Positions 55,649 through 64,000 of a stretch of 64,000 nt of DNA are shown here, piece after piece. The translations under genes were made by a program, and so were the position numbers. Origin of the DNA: Cyanobacteria bacterium SIG29. GTDB lineage: Bacteria > Cyanobacteriota > Vampirovibrionia > Gastranaerophilales > Gastranaerophilaceae. The first letter of the stretch is position 1, and every line of letters starts with the position of its first letter. The notes below the pieces were generated by a model. It saw only the letters and a list, made by a program, of their open reading frames with translations. It had not been told where the DNA came from and did not search any database. The stretch is from NCBI GenBank assembly GCA_015152515.1, contig SUTV01000002.1, forward strand, positions 186,001 through 250,000, in the 5' to 3' direction.

Positions 55649-57157
55649 ATGACAGAAAAAGATGAACAATATTATAAATTAGAAAAACAACATAAAGAAG
55701 AATTAGAAACACAAAAACGTTTTTATGAAAGTGAACTTTCTTTGTTGAAGTCTAAATTTGAATATGAAAAATCTAAATTAAAAATCGAATATGAAAATAA
55801 TGAATTGAAATTAAGACAAGAGCTTGAAGAATATTTCGGTTCTAAAAATTATAAAGATATGCAAAATATAAAGGATTATTATGAGTCAGAAATAAAATCT
55901 CAACGAGATTGGTATGAGGTTGAAATTGAAAGACGTAAAAAAGAAACTGAAACTTGGCATATAAATAATTTGGAAGTAAAAACAGCCGAATTAATTAAAA
56001 ACTATGAAGAAATGCTCCAAGCTCAAAAAGACAAGTTTGATGTAGAAATGCAGGTTTTAACTGAACAAATTATTGAACAAAACAGATATTATGAAGAGCA
56101 ATTAAAACCTTATAAACGAATTATTAATTTTAGAAAAAAAGTAGAGAAAAAATTTAATTTAGAAAAAAAATCACAAGAAGTTTTAATTGAAAATAATATA
56201 GAAACAGAAGAACAAAATTTTTCTTCTGATCCAAAAGTTTCTGTAATTTTGCCTGTTTATAATGTTGGCAAATATTTAAGACAAGCTTTAGATAGTTTGA
56301 TAAATCAAACATTGAAAGATATTGAAATAATTTGTGTGAATGATGGTTCAACAGATGATAGCTATGAAATTTTAGAAGAATATAAGGAAAAAGATTCTAG
56401 AATAAAAGTTATTCATAAGGAAAATAAAGGTACGGGTGCAGCAAGAAATGATGGTTTAAGGCTTGCAACAGGTGAATGTATTGGTTTTGTTGACCCAGAT
56501 GATTGGGTTAAACCAAATATGTTTGAGCGTCTTTATTCTTTAATTAAAGAAAAAGATTTAGATATTGCTATGTGCATGCCTGATGGATATGATGAAAAAA
56601 ATGGAGTAAATGCACCATTCCCATATTTTGTGGACGCAAATTTTGAAAATATTATTGATGATAGAATTTTTAACTGGCGCGATTTGTCACCATTTAGTTA
56701 TCCAATGTGCGTTTGGAATAAGCTTTATACTAAAAAATTATTTGATGAACATAATATAGAATTTGCTGAAGGTCTTGATTTTGAGGACCATAAAGTTATT
56801 TTTGGTACACTTTTAACTGCTCAAAAAATGTTTTTCATTAGAGAAAAACTTTATGTGTATAGATTTAATCGTGAGGGTTCTGTTTTAACAGATAATAATA
56901 GACGATTAATAGATCATATTGAAATATTTAATATTGTTGAAAATTTAATGAAAGAAACAAATACTTTTAATGTTTTAAGAAATGATTTTCTAACATATAA
57001 AATTCATAACATATTATATTATTACAGCATGATAAAAGAAGAATTTAAGTCTGAATATGAAAAATGTATGATTAAATCTATTAATGATATGAATTTAAGT
57101 TTTGAAGAAGCAAAAATGCTTTGTGAAAAATATCCAGAATTAAAATCATATATTTAA
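55649..57157 (+). CDS. Coiled coil fused to C-terminal GT2 glycosyltransferase
   Basis: A 502-residue protein with reversed order: residues 1-170 are a charged coiled coil (KQHKEELETQKRFYESELS), a basic linker follows, then the GT2 domain at about 195-440 (KVSVILPVYNVGKYLRQALD, CVNDGSTDDS, VDPDDWVK, LDFEDHKVIFGTLL). The metal motif is DPDD. AAGGCG precedes the ATG, 8 bp after the upstream stop. It is the last glycosyltransferase of the cluster. Confidence 0.9.
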   Translation: MTEKDEQYYKLEKQHKEELETQKRFYESELSLLKSKFEYEKSKLKIEYENNELKLRQELEEYFGSKNYKDMQNIKDYYESEIKSQRDWYEVEIERRKKETETWHINNLEVKTAELIKNYEEMLQAQKDKFDVEMQVLTEQIIEQNRYYEEQLKPYKRIINFRKKVEKKFNLEKKSQEVLIENNIETEEQNFSSDPKVSVILPVYNVGKYLRQALDSLINQTLKDIEIICVNDGSTDDSYEILEEYKEKDSRIKVIHKENKGTGAARNDGLRLATGECIGFVDPDDWVKPNMFERLYSLIKEKDLDIAMCMPDGYDEKNGVNAPFPYFVDANFENIIDDRIFNWRDLSPFSYPMCVWNKLYTKKLFDEHNIEFAEGLDFEDHKVIFGTLLTAQKMFFIREKLYVYRFNREGSVLTDNNRRLIDHIEIFNIVENLMKETNTFNVLRNDFLTYKIHNILYYYSMIKEEFKSEYEKCMIKSINDMNLSFEEAKMLCEKYPELKSYI

Positions 57158-57182
57158 ATGGTAAAAAATTTCCCTATAAAGT

Positions 57183-57188
57183 TATAAT
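57183..57188 (+). promoter_or_regulatory. -10-like element before the gene at 57212
   Basis: TATAAT 23 bp before the ATG. No matching -35 element is seen, so the gene may have its own promoter or be read from the glycosyltransferase operon. Confidence 0.35.
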
Positions 57189-57211
57189 TATACTATGGGG
57201 AAACTGTAAGC

Positions 57212-57742
57212 ATGGACATTTCATCAAATAGCTTAAATCAACCCGTAAGTTTTTATAATAAAAATACGGGAAATATGATAAATACGGCAATAAATGAAGA
57301 CAATCATTTATATGCTAGTAATTTTTTTGCTGCAGAAAATCCAATAACAAAAGAAACAAAAAAAGCAACTAAAAAGAAAAGACATAGTAAAAGATTAAAT
57401 ACTATGGATACTGATTACTTGCCAGATGAAACAAGAGAAGTTGAAATTAAAAAGGTAGATAACTTCTTTGTTGATAGTGAAAAACCGAGTGTAGTAACAA
57501 GGTTTAAAAAAGCAATGGAATATTTTTTTACAGTAACTCCATTAGTTAATTATTTTTTCTTGAAACAAAAAACAAAAAAAATTCAACAAACAGTACAAAC
57601 TTTAAATGATATAAATCAAAATGTAGACGAATTATTAAATGCCGTTGTTCCATATGGAGAGGAAACAACTCTTTATACGAATATAGCGAAAAATTTGACA
57701 GATGCGGCTACTATTTTAGGAAAAGCAAACAAAGAATTATAA
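57212..57742 (+). CDS. Unrecognised 176-residue protein
   Basis: I do not recognise this protein. The N-terminus is Asn/Ser-rich and looks disordered, followed by a strongly basic stretch (KKATKKKRHSKRLN, about 49-62), an aromatic segment MEYFFTVTPLVNYFFLKQ (about 101-118), and a C-terminal helical, coiled-coil-like part (about 120-176). The aromatic segment could touch the membrane. It lies between the glycosyltransferase cluster and ftsZ on the same strand. Confidence 0.65.
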   Translation: MDISSNSLNQPVSFYNKNTGNMINTAINEDNHLYASNFFAAENPITKETKKATKKKRHSKRLNTMDTDYLPDETREVEIKKVDNFFVDSEKPSVVTRFKKAMEYFFTVTPLVNYFFLKQKTKKIQQTVQTLNDINQNVDELLNAVVPYGEETTLYTNIAKNLTDAATILGKANKEL

Positions 57743-57863
57743 AAACATAAACATATATTAATATTTCATGGTTTTTTTCTTTACTATTTATTTGATTTAC
57801 AATACTATGTTCATGTAAGTACGAAATATAGCAATGTAAATAGAATAAAAAGAGGGCGCATAA

Positions 57864-59030
57864 GTGGAAAATTTTGTTCCAGAGATTTTTGGCAAGAAAG
57901 ACAATAACCAAACTCCAACACAAGCTGGTGGTACACCTGCAGATATTAAAGTTATCGGTGTAGGCGGTGGCGGTGGAAACGCTGTAAACCGTATGATTAA
58001 AGCTGGTTTGGCTGGCGTGGAATTTTGGGCTATGAATACAGATGTTCAAGTTCTCGAAATGTCATTAGCTGAAAATAAAATAAGAATAGGAAGTAAATTA
58101 ACAAATGGTTTAGGCGCAGGCGGAAACCCTGAAAAAGGTGAAAAATCTGCTGAAGAAACTAGAGATGATATCGTAAATGCTATCGGAAAAGCAGACATGG
58201 TATTTGTTACAGCCGGCATGGGCGGTGGTACAGGTACAGGTGCAGCTCCAGTTGTAGCTAAAATTGCTAAAGAATTAGGTGCTTTAACTATTGGTGTTGT
58301 TACAAAACCATTCAGCTTTGAAGGTAAGAAAAGAATGAATCAAGCTCTTCAAGGTCTTGAAAAATTAAAAGAAACAGTAGATGCTTTAATCGTTATTCCT
58401 AACGATAAATTATTAGAAGTAGTTGACCGTAGAACAACAATGAGAGAAGCTTTCCAAGTTGTTGACGAAGTTCTTTTAAGAGGTGTTCAAGGTATTTCTG
58501 ATATCATTACTGTTCCTGGTATGATTAACGTTGACTTCGCAGATGTAAGAAGCGTAATGGAATCATCAGGTTCTGCATTAATGGGTATTGGTCGTGGTAC
58601 TGGCGAAGGCAGAGCGTTAGAAGCTGCTAAAGCGGCTATTAATTCTCCATTGTTAGAAACTTCAATCAATGGTGCTTCTGGTATCATTATGAATGTTACT
58701 GGTGGACCAGACATGACATTATACGAAGTTACAGATGCTGCTCAAGTTATTCATGATGCTGTATCTGAAGATGCTACAGTTCACTTTGGTTCTGTTATTG
58801 ATGATAGAATTCAAGGAGAAATTCAAATTACGGTTATTGCTACTGGTTTTGAATTAAAGAAAAATGAAGTTGAAAGATTTAATCAACAACCTGAAGAAGC
58901 AACAAGATTAAAACCTGAAGATTTCTTCCAAGGTGTTAATTTAAATGCTCCATCAACTCCAAAAATTTCTAAATCAGCATCTGATTTCGCTAATAATATT
59001 ATCGATATTCCAGACTTTTTAAAGAAATAG
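57864..59030 (+). CDS. ftsZ: Cell division protein FtsZ
   Basis: Tubulin-like GTPase that forms the division ring; 388 residues. The GTP-binding signature is in [16 protein letters not shown] (about 113-128), and the N-terminal [14 protein letters not shown] and T7-loop NVDFADV are clear. The C-terminal peptide DIPDFLKK, which binds FtsA and other partners, is kept. Translation starts at a GTG with AGAGGG upstream. No ftsA or ftsQ is adjacent; upstream is the unknown coiled-coil gene. Confidence 0.97.
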   Translation: MENFVPEIFGKKDNNQTPTQAGGTPADIKVIGVGGGGGNAVNRMIKAGLAGVEFWAMNTDVQVLEMSLAENKIRIGSKLTNGLGAGGNPEKGEKSAEETRDDIVNAIGKADMVFVTAGMGGGTGTGAAPVVAKIAKELGALTIGVVTKPFSFEGKKRMNQALQGLEKLKETVDALIVIPNDKLLEVVDRRTTMREAFQVVDEVLLRGVQGISDIITVPGMINVDFADVRSVMESSGSALMGIGRGTGEGRALEAAKAAINSPLLETSINGASGIIMNVTGGPDMTLYEVTDAAQVIHDAVSEDATVHFGSVIDDRIQGEIQITVIATGFELKKNEVERFNQQPEEATRLKPEDFFQGVNLNAPSTPKISKSASDFANNIIDIPDFLKK

Positions 59031-59050
59031 TTGGAAGAAAAATTTAAAAG

Positions 59051-59078
59051 AAAAGAGAGATGAAAATCTCTCTTTTTT
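59051..59078. terminator. Bidirectional terminator between ftsZ and the M16 gene
   Basis: A perfect 11-bp stem (59051-59061 with 59066-59076) with a GAAA loop and T-rich ends on both strands, placed exactly between two converging genes. Confidence 0.9.
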
Positions 59079-61914
59079 ATTTATTTAAATTTAATTCATC
59101 TAATGTTTTTTGACTTGCAATAATTGAAGTTACAGGTGGATTTTTAAATACAAAATTTGCTGTAGCTTTTAAGTCTTCAACAGTTATTTCATCAATTAAT
59201 TTGAAGGTTTCTTCTAAATGTTTAAAACCGTATGCTGAATTTCTAAAGTCATGCATTTGAGAAGTAATATCAGCATTTGCTTCTCTGTTATTAAGGATGT
59301 TTGTTTTTAATTTTATTTTAGCTTGTTTTAATTCTTCTTCCGTTACGCCTTGAGTTTTTAAGTCTTCAACATTTTTGTTAAATGCATTCATTGCTTTAAT
59401 TGCATTTTCAGGGGAACCCTCTCCTTTTGTTTCAGGGTCTGTTGTTGTTGCTGTGCTTAATTTTATTATGCCGGTATCATTTTTGTATGATAATCTAGAA
59501 CGAACAGAATAGCATAATTTTTCTTTTTCCCTTAAAGAGGTGAATAATCTTGAAGACATGCCTTCACCTAAGATTATATTTAATAGTTTTATTTTCACTT
59601 CATCTTCTGCGTTATATGATTCAGGGAAAGTGTATGCTTGTATTATTTCTGCTTGGGCGCGTTGTTCAACATCTGTAATTATTTTTGCAGTAGTGTTTGG
59701 CGAATATAATTTTGTATTTGCTTCTCTATTGATTACTGCGCTTTGGAAAACTGGTAAACCTGTTGATAATTCTCTGTTTAATATATCTTGCATATAAGGC
59801 TTTTCATCTATATTTGTAGCGCAAGTTACTTCACATTGTGAGTTTGCCATAATTCTAAAATATAGATTTTGAATATCTGCTAATGTTAAAGCTTCAAGTT
59901 CAGCTAGTTGTTCTTCTTTTGAATTGTATATTTTTACATCTTTAAATAGTTCTTTATACAATAAGTCATTTGCTGATTTATTTGAACTTAATAAAGTAGC
60001 TTTTATATTTTGTTTTGCGCGTTGGAATTCTGCTTCTGTAAAGTTTGGCATATTTAATACTTCTTTGATTGTAGAAAGAGAGTGTTGCATTTTTTCGTCA
60101 TTGAAATATGCAAATACATTTATGCCTTCTGAAGTAGCATCAAAACCCATTGAAATATTATTTCTGCTTAAATTTTTATTAAAATTGTCAACGCCACTAA
60201 TTGAACTACCTCTATTTAATAATTCGCTTAAAACGGATAATGCAGAGGATGATACATCTTTCATTGTATCGGTTTGGATTGACATTTTAAGAGTTGATTG
60301 ACCAACAGATGGTGCGTCAATAATTGCGGTTTCAATATTATTCCAAAGTTTAAATTCTCTAATGTTTCCAATTTCATTATGGATGTCATTTAATGGTTTT
60401 GAACTTCCAAATGAAACTTGAGCTGGCTTTTTATTTTTTTCATAATTGTTATTTATAGCTTCATTTGTTGTTCCTTCTGCGTGTCCTACTGCAATAGAAA
60501 CTTTATTTAAGTTCATGAATTTTCTTGCCACATTTGAAATATCATAAGGCGTTAAAGAATTTAAGAAATATTTTTCATTTTCAAAATAATTATAATCATT
60601 ATCTAACACCATAGAGGTTAGTGTGCTATTAATCACTTCTGAATATTCAGCAGATTCTTCTAGTCCTCTTAATTTTGCTGTTTTAATATCTTGGAATTCT
60701 TCAAAAGTAGGTGGATTATTAGCAATATGATTAATTTCTTCGTATAAAATTTTTAAAACTTTTTCTACTTGTTCTTCTGGCAAACTTATATCTAAACAAA
60801 GAGCTTCTGCGCCATTTGGTTTATTTTGCATTTTATTTGAATAAAATATTGGGTTTAAACCATATTTATCTAACTCTTTTGATAATCTAGAATTTGGTGA
60901 AGATAAAATACTTTTTAGTACATTGATTGCTGTTTTTTCAGCTTCTGTTGTGTTTTCTGGTACGGCAAAGCCCATAGAAATATGTGAATAAGATGAACCT
61001 TTTTGTACAAAATCATTTCTTATTGGTTGTTGAGTATATGTTAATGGTTCATAATGTCTTTGATTAATTCTGCTAAAATCGGCTGGTTTATTGTAATATT
61101 TTGATGCCAAATTAATTGTTTCGTTAACATCAACATCGCCAGTTATAACGGTTATTGTATTGTCTGGAGTGTACCATGTATTATAGTAATCAAGCACTTT
61201 TTGTTGATTAAACGAATTTATATTTTGTTTTGTTCCCAATATAAAATTTGTTGATTGAGTATCTATATTAAATAGATTTTTTAACATTTTTGATTGTGCT
61301 ACATCTTCAATAGAGTCTTTATATACATCAATTTCTGATTTAACAGCTTCTTTTTCTTTTTCTAGTTGCTCTGGTGGGAATGTTGGAAATTGTGTTTGGG
61401 CAGCATTAATTTTAATTCCTTCTTCAAGGAAAGAATTATCTAAAAGTTGCATTGATAAATAATAGTCTGTTGTGCAAAAACTTGTTGAAGCGTTTGTATA
61501 TCCACCAAGATTAGATACTCGTTTATCATATTCTTTTGGCGCAAGACCTTTACTTCCATTAAATAAATTATGTTCAATATAATGGCTCATACCACGAATA
61601 TCTTCAGTTTCATTTAAAGAACCAACATTGAAAGTTGTATTAATCATTGTTGGACCTTTTTTCGGCAAAATAATAATTTTTTGACCATTAGCAAGTCTAA
61701 AAATACTAGCTTTTTCTTTTAAATTTGGAATTGAAATTTCGCCAAGTTTTGTATATGCGACAGGCAAATTACTATTAATTTGAGAAACACCGGCACTATA
61801 AGTAGAAGGTAATTGTTGCATATTATTACCAAAAGTAACATTATCTTTTTTCAAAGATTTTGTTTTTTTTATGTCCGCAATCTGTTTGTGTGCGCCGATA
61901 TTATTAATTTGCAT
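59077..61914 (-). CDS. Two-module M16 (insulinase-like) zinc peptidase
   Basis: A 945-residue protein with two M16 halves. The first (about 50-470) carries the inverted zinc motif HxxEH in GMSHYIEHNLFNGS and a downstream glutamate in EKEAVKSEIDVYKD, so it should be catalytic. The second (about 510-940) lacks the motif and acts as the partner half, with the typical REKEKLCYSVRSRLSY. The N-terminus has no signal peptide; about 45 residues precede the first half. Short VTFG and VSFG motifs occur just before each half. It converges on ftsZ. Confidence 0.9.
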   Translation of the reverse strand: MQINNIGAHKQIADIKKTKSLKKDNVTFGNNMQQLPSTYSAGVSQINSNLPVAYTKLGEISIPNLKEKASIFRLANGQKIIILPKKGPTMINTTFNVGSLNETEDIRGMSHYIEHNLFNGSKGLAPKEYDKRVSNLGGYTNASTSFCTTDYYLSMQLLDNSFLEEGIKINAAQTQFPTFPPEQLEKEKEAVKSEIDVYKDSIEDVAQSKMLKNLFNIDTQSTNFILGTKQNINSFNQQKVLDYYNTWYTPDNTITVITGDVDVNETINLASKYYNKPADFSRINQRHYEPLTYTQQPIRNDFVQKGSSYSHISMGFAVPENTTEAEKTAINVLKSILSSPNSRLSKELDKYGLNPIFYSNKMQNKPNGAEALCLDISLPEEQVEKVLKILYEEINHIANNPPTFEEFQDIKTAKLRGLEESAEYSEVINSTLTSMVLDNDYNYFENEKYFLNSLTPYDISNVARKFMNLNKVSIAVGHAEGTTNEAINNNYEKNKKPAQVSFGSSKPLNDIHNEIGNIREFKLWNNIETAIIDAPSVGQSTLKMSIQTDTMKDVSSSALSVLSELLNRGSSISGVDNFNKNLSRNNISMGFDATSEGINVFAYFNDEKMQHSLSTIKEVLNMPNFTEAEFQRAKQNIKATLLSSNKSANDLLYKELFKDVKIYNSKEEQLAELEALTLADIQNLYFRIMANSQCEVTCATNIDEKPYMQDILNRELSTGLPVFQSAVINREANTKLYSPNTTAKIITDVEQRAQAEIIQAYTFPESYNAEDEVKIKLLNIILGEGMSSRLFTSLREKEKLCYSVRSRLSYKNDTGIIKLSTATTTDPETKGEGSPENAIKAMNAFNKNVEDLKTQGVTEEELKQAKIKLKTNILNNREANADITSQMHDFRNSAYGFKHLEETFKLIDEITVEDLKATANFVFKNPPVTSIIASQKTLDELNLNK

Positions 61915-62059
61915 AATTGCTCTTTTTTTTATTTATACTTATAAAAGGGTCAAAAACAAAAAATATTGATATAATAATTTAGGTTTTTTATAAATATTTA
62001 CAAACAAATAATAGCAAAAAAGCTTATGTTTTGCGTTTATACGAGTAAAGGTAAAAAGC

Positions 62060-62578
62060 ATGGACATGTACCGCGTAAATCGATTATATCCTCAATATCA
62101 GAGGAGTGGAGATAGGAGACAACAAAGTATTCCTGTTGCTGTTGAGCGCCGTAGCGGTAAAGATAGACGTAGTGAAGATAGAGTTGTTTTAGATAAACAA
62201 CTTACTAAAGATTTATATGATGTAAAAAGTAAGGTTTCTAAATTAGAAGCTCTTTCCCCTAAAATGTTTGAAAATAATATTACAACGCAAGCTCCAGCTT
62301 TTGCTTCAATGAATAATATGACTCAAGATATTTTGGTTAAAGAATCAAAACCTGATTATGCTGAAATAGCTAGAAGAGAAGCCGAAATTGAACGAAAAGA
62401 AGCAACAAAATTCCAAGTTACAATGATTGCTTTTGCATTAATAGCAGCAATTGGTCTTTCTATGATGAGTAGTGCCGGTGCTGTAATTGCAATTGGTACT
62501 GGTTTGTATGTTGGCGCAAGAATTTTAAAAGCTTTAATAGCAAAAGAAATTAAAAACGAAGATTCAAAAGATAAATAA
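62060..62578 (+). CDS. Small membrane protein with Arg-rich N-terminus
   Basis: A 172-residue protein I do not recognise. The N-terminal 45 residues are Arg-rich, with ERRSGKDRRSEDR at about 29-41 (a motif also seen in unrelated bacterial proteins). A helical region follows, then two close hydrophobic stretches (about 115-133 and 137-155) with GLSMMSSAGAVIAIGTGLYVG, likely a membrane hairpin. The C-terminus is charged. It abuts the convergent gene at 62579. Confidence 0.65.
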   Translation: MDMYRVNRLYPQYQRSGDRRQQSIPVAVERRSGKDRRSEDRVVLDKQLTKDLYDVKSKVSKLEALSPKMFENNITTQAPAFASMNNMTQDILVKESKPDYAEIARREAEIERKEATKFQVTMIAFALIAAIGLSMMSSAGAVIAIGTGLYVGARILKALIAKEIKNEDSKDK

Positions 62579-64000
62579 TTATCTATGTCTTTTTGGAACA
62601 ATAGTAATCATTGTTCCATCTTCAGAAAATACAGCCTCAATTACATTTGAGTTGTAGTTATGGTTTGTTATAATTCGATTATTTATGTCTGTTCCTCTAA
62701 TATCTATTGGGGTTTGCACATAAACAGAAGAAAATAAATTTTTCAATTTCGATTTAGTTTCTTCTGTGTATAGTGTTTTTATATCAGTGGCTTCATCAAG
62801 ACCAAATCTATCTATTGCACGCAATTTTGCGTGTAAGCTAAGATTTGGTGTTCCTTGTGTAGAAAAATCAAGCCAGTCCGTAGAATTAACAAAATCTACG
62901 AATTCTTTTGGCAAAGATTCTTTTATTGCCTTTATGTGTAAATAATCTGAAGCATCTTCACCAAGTCCTAATTGAGTTTTTTCTAAATTTAATAATCTTG
63001 ATATGTTTTGATAAGATTCACTAGAAAATTTCATTTTGAAAACTAATTCTTCAGCTATTTTTCTTGCGTCATAAATTCTATGGTTAGTATCTTTGCTTGC
63101 TTGAAGCTGTGTTAAAAAATTTCCGTTTTCATCTGCATTATGAATATTGTTCATAATAGAGATAATATCGGATGATTCTATTTCTTTTTTCTTTTTAATT
63201 GCACTTGTATCGATTTTATTAATATTGTCTGCATTGATTTGCAATGGAAGATTTAATTCATCAATTTTCTCTTGTAATGATGTTAAAAGCTGTGTGCTTT
63301 GTGAAAAATTAATATCTTCTGGTAAATTCTTTAAAAATTCTAATAATTCTTTACTAGAATCATTTGATGTATTGTATAGTCTAAAGAATTTTTCTAATTG
63401 GTTTAATGATGGAATTTTTTTATCAGCAATTAAGGATAGAACTTCAACCTTAGTTTTTAGAGAAGGCATTTTTTCTAAGAATTCTTTTAATCTATTTTGT
63501 GATTTTAATAAAAAGCCAGATGTTGCATAAAATTCAATTCTGTCTTGAACTTTTTTGTGTGGAGTTGAATTATAAACAGCATTTAGTATTTCTAAACAAC
63601 TTTCTTTATATTCTTTTGAATCTTCTTCTAAATTTATTTCATTTGTATTTATAAATTTTAAAAGAGAATCGTTTGATGGGAAGAATTTTTTGAATTTTTC
63701 TAATTCTTCTGATTTTTGTTTATATTGTTGTGAGGTTGAAATATTAAAATCTACAATATTTTGTAAAATGTTTTGTACTGATTCATTTTTATCTTGGAAT
63801 AAGTGATAGTAGTTTTTATAAATATTTTGAACTGTTTGACCTGCAAAAAAGGCACTTTCATCACTAGAAATGAAACTTTCGATTTCTTTTGATACTACAT
63901 TAAATTTTTCTTTTTCTGCTTTTAATATTTGTCCTACTGGGATTTTTTGTTTTTTGGCAGTATCTATAAGATTTTTTGCATCAACAAAAGCAAAAGATTG
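62579..64000 (-). CDS. Large helical protein of unknown function, 5' end outside the window
   Basis: The frame is open from 64000 to the stop at 62579, giving at least 473 residues with the N-terminus missing. An internal ATG at 63469 is not the start, because the frame continues upstream without a stop and with the same composition. The protein is Lys-, Glu-, Asn- and Ser-rich and helical in most of its length, with an alpha/beta C-terminal part (residues after ~380) ending TIVPKRHR. I do not recognise a family. Confidence 0.75.
   Translation of the reverse strand, partial: QSFAFVDAKNLIDTAKKQKIPVGQILKAEKEKFNVVSKEIESFISSDESAFFAGQTVQNIYKNYYHLFQDKNESVQNILQNIVDFNISTSQQYKQKSEELEKFKKFFPSNDSLLKFINTNEINLEEDSKEYKESCLEILNAVYNSTPHKKVQDRIEFYATSGFLLKSQNRLKEFLEKMPSLKTKVEVLSLIADKKIPSLNQLEKFFRLYNTSNDSSKELLEFLKNLPEDINFSQSTQLLTSLQEKIDELNLPLQINADNINKIDTSAIKKKKEIESSDIISIMNNIHNADENGNFLTQLQASKDTNHRIYDARKIAEELVFKMKFSSESYQNISRLLNLEKTQLGLGEDASDYLHIKAIKESLPKEFVDFVNSTDWLDFSTQGTPNLSLHAKLRAIDRFGLDEATDIKTLYTEETKSKLKNLFSSVYVQTPIDIRGTDINNRIITNHNYNSNVIEAVFSEDGTMITIVPKRHR

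Noticed and set aside
46253-57157. Coiled-coil cluster considered as phage tail-fibre genes
   Set aside because: Clear GT8 and GT2 catalytic motifs are present and no phage structural, lysis or integrase genes are nearby.
57711-58049. A minus-strand frame across the ftsZ start
   Set aside because: It is antisense to the well-supported ftsZ N-terminus and has no motif.
63147-63530. A 127-codon plus-strand frame near the right edge
   Set aside because: It is antisense to the open minus-strand gene that runs to the window edge, with low-complexity hydrophobic sequence typical of such shadows.

Overview
The window is AT-rich, densely coded bacterial DNA that uses the standard bacterial code. 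The protein set is Gram-negative-like but mixes cyanobacterial, clostridial and gut-anaerobe traits. It has a four-subunit 2-oxoacid:ferredoxin oxidoreductase, an LCP-family protein, MurQ, MutS2, a plant/proteobacterial-type glutamate-cysteine ligase with GshB, an archaeal-type LeuC and a GH57 glucan enzyme. This combination, with several unrecognised lineage-type proteins, best fits the non-photosynthetic cyanobacterial relatives (Vampirovibrionia/Melainabacteria, possibly Gastranaerophilales). That placement is inference from gene content and has not been tested with a tree. No phage, insertion sequence, transposase or CRISPR array was found.

0-16 kb: on the minus strand a sigma-70 factor, a YkgJ-type cysteine-cluster protein and a DEDDh exonuclease; then korDABC on plus; a PLP lyase of the aluminium-resistance family; an LCP protein with hisG and mazG; a TAATG-coupled der-plsY-malic enzyme operon; a spermidine-synthase-like methyltransferase divergent from lysS. 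The malic enzyme carries an internal, degenerate duplication.

16-31 kb: HU with a textbook promoter and terminator, mutS2, then a minus-strand operon running from a 770-residue repeat coiled-coil protein through rsmA, ispE, murQ, gshB and gshA. A GH57 enzyme follows, then a gene-free stretch that looks like an undescribed ~195-nt structured RNA, then tsaD and leuC.

31-46 kb: housekeeping and envelope genes (formyltransferase, YhaM-like nuclease, CinA C-terminal domain, membrane-anchored GT2, LepB, polyprenyl synthase), tRNA-Gly(GCC) followed by a duplicated terminator segment and a REP-like palindrome, then transglutaminase, PHP, TPR, metallo-beta-lactamase, metallophosphoesterase and CtpA-type protease genes, and a likely 6S RNA.

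46-57 kb: the most unusual region. Seven tightly packed co-directional genes encode glycosyltransferases (one GT8, six GT2), five of them fused to long coiled coils. The GT8 protein contains eight starts of a 47-residue tandem repeat, and a tyrosine-rich motif from that repeat recurs in the next two proteins. The second gene has a truncated, probably inactive GT2 domain. I interpret the cluster as a self-assembling glycosyltransferase scaffold, possibly bound to the inner membrane by basic C-terminal helices.

57-64 kb: an unknown coiled-coil protein, ftsZ (GTG start), a two-module M16 peptidase-like protein, a small membrane protein, and the 3' part of a large unknown gene that runs off the right edge.
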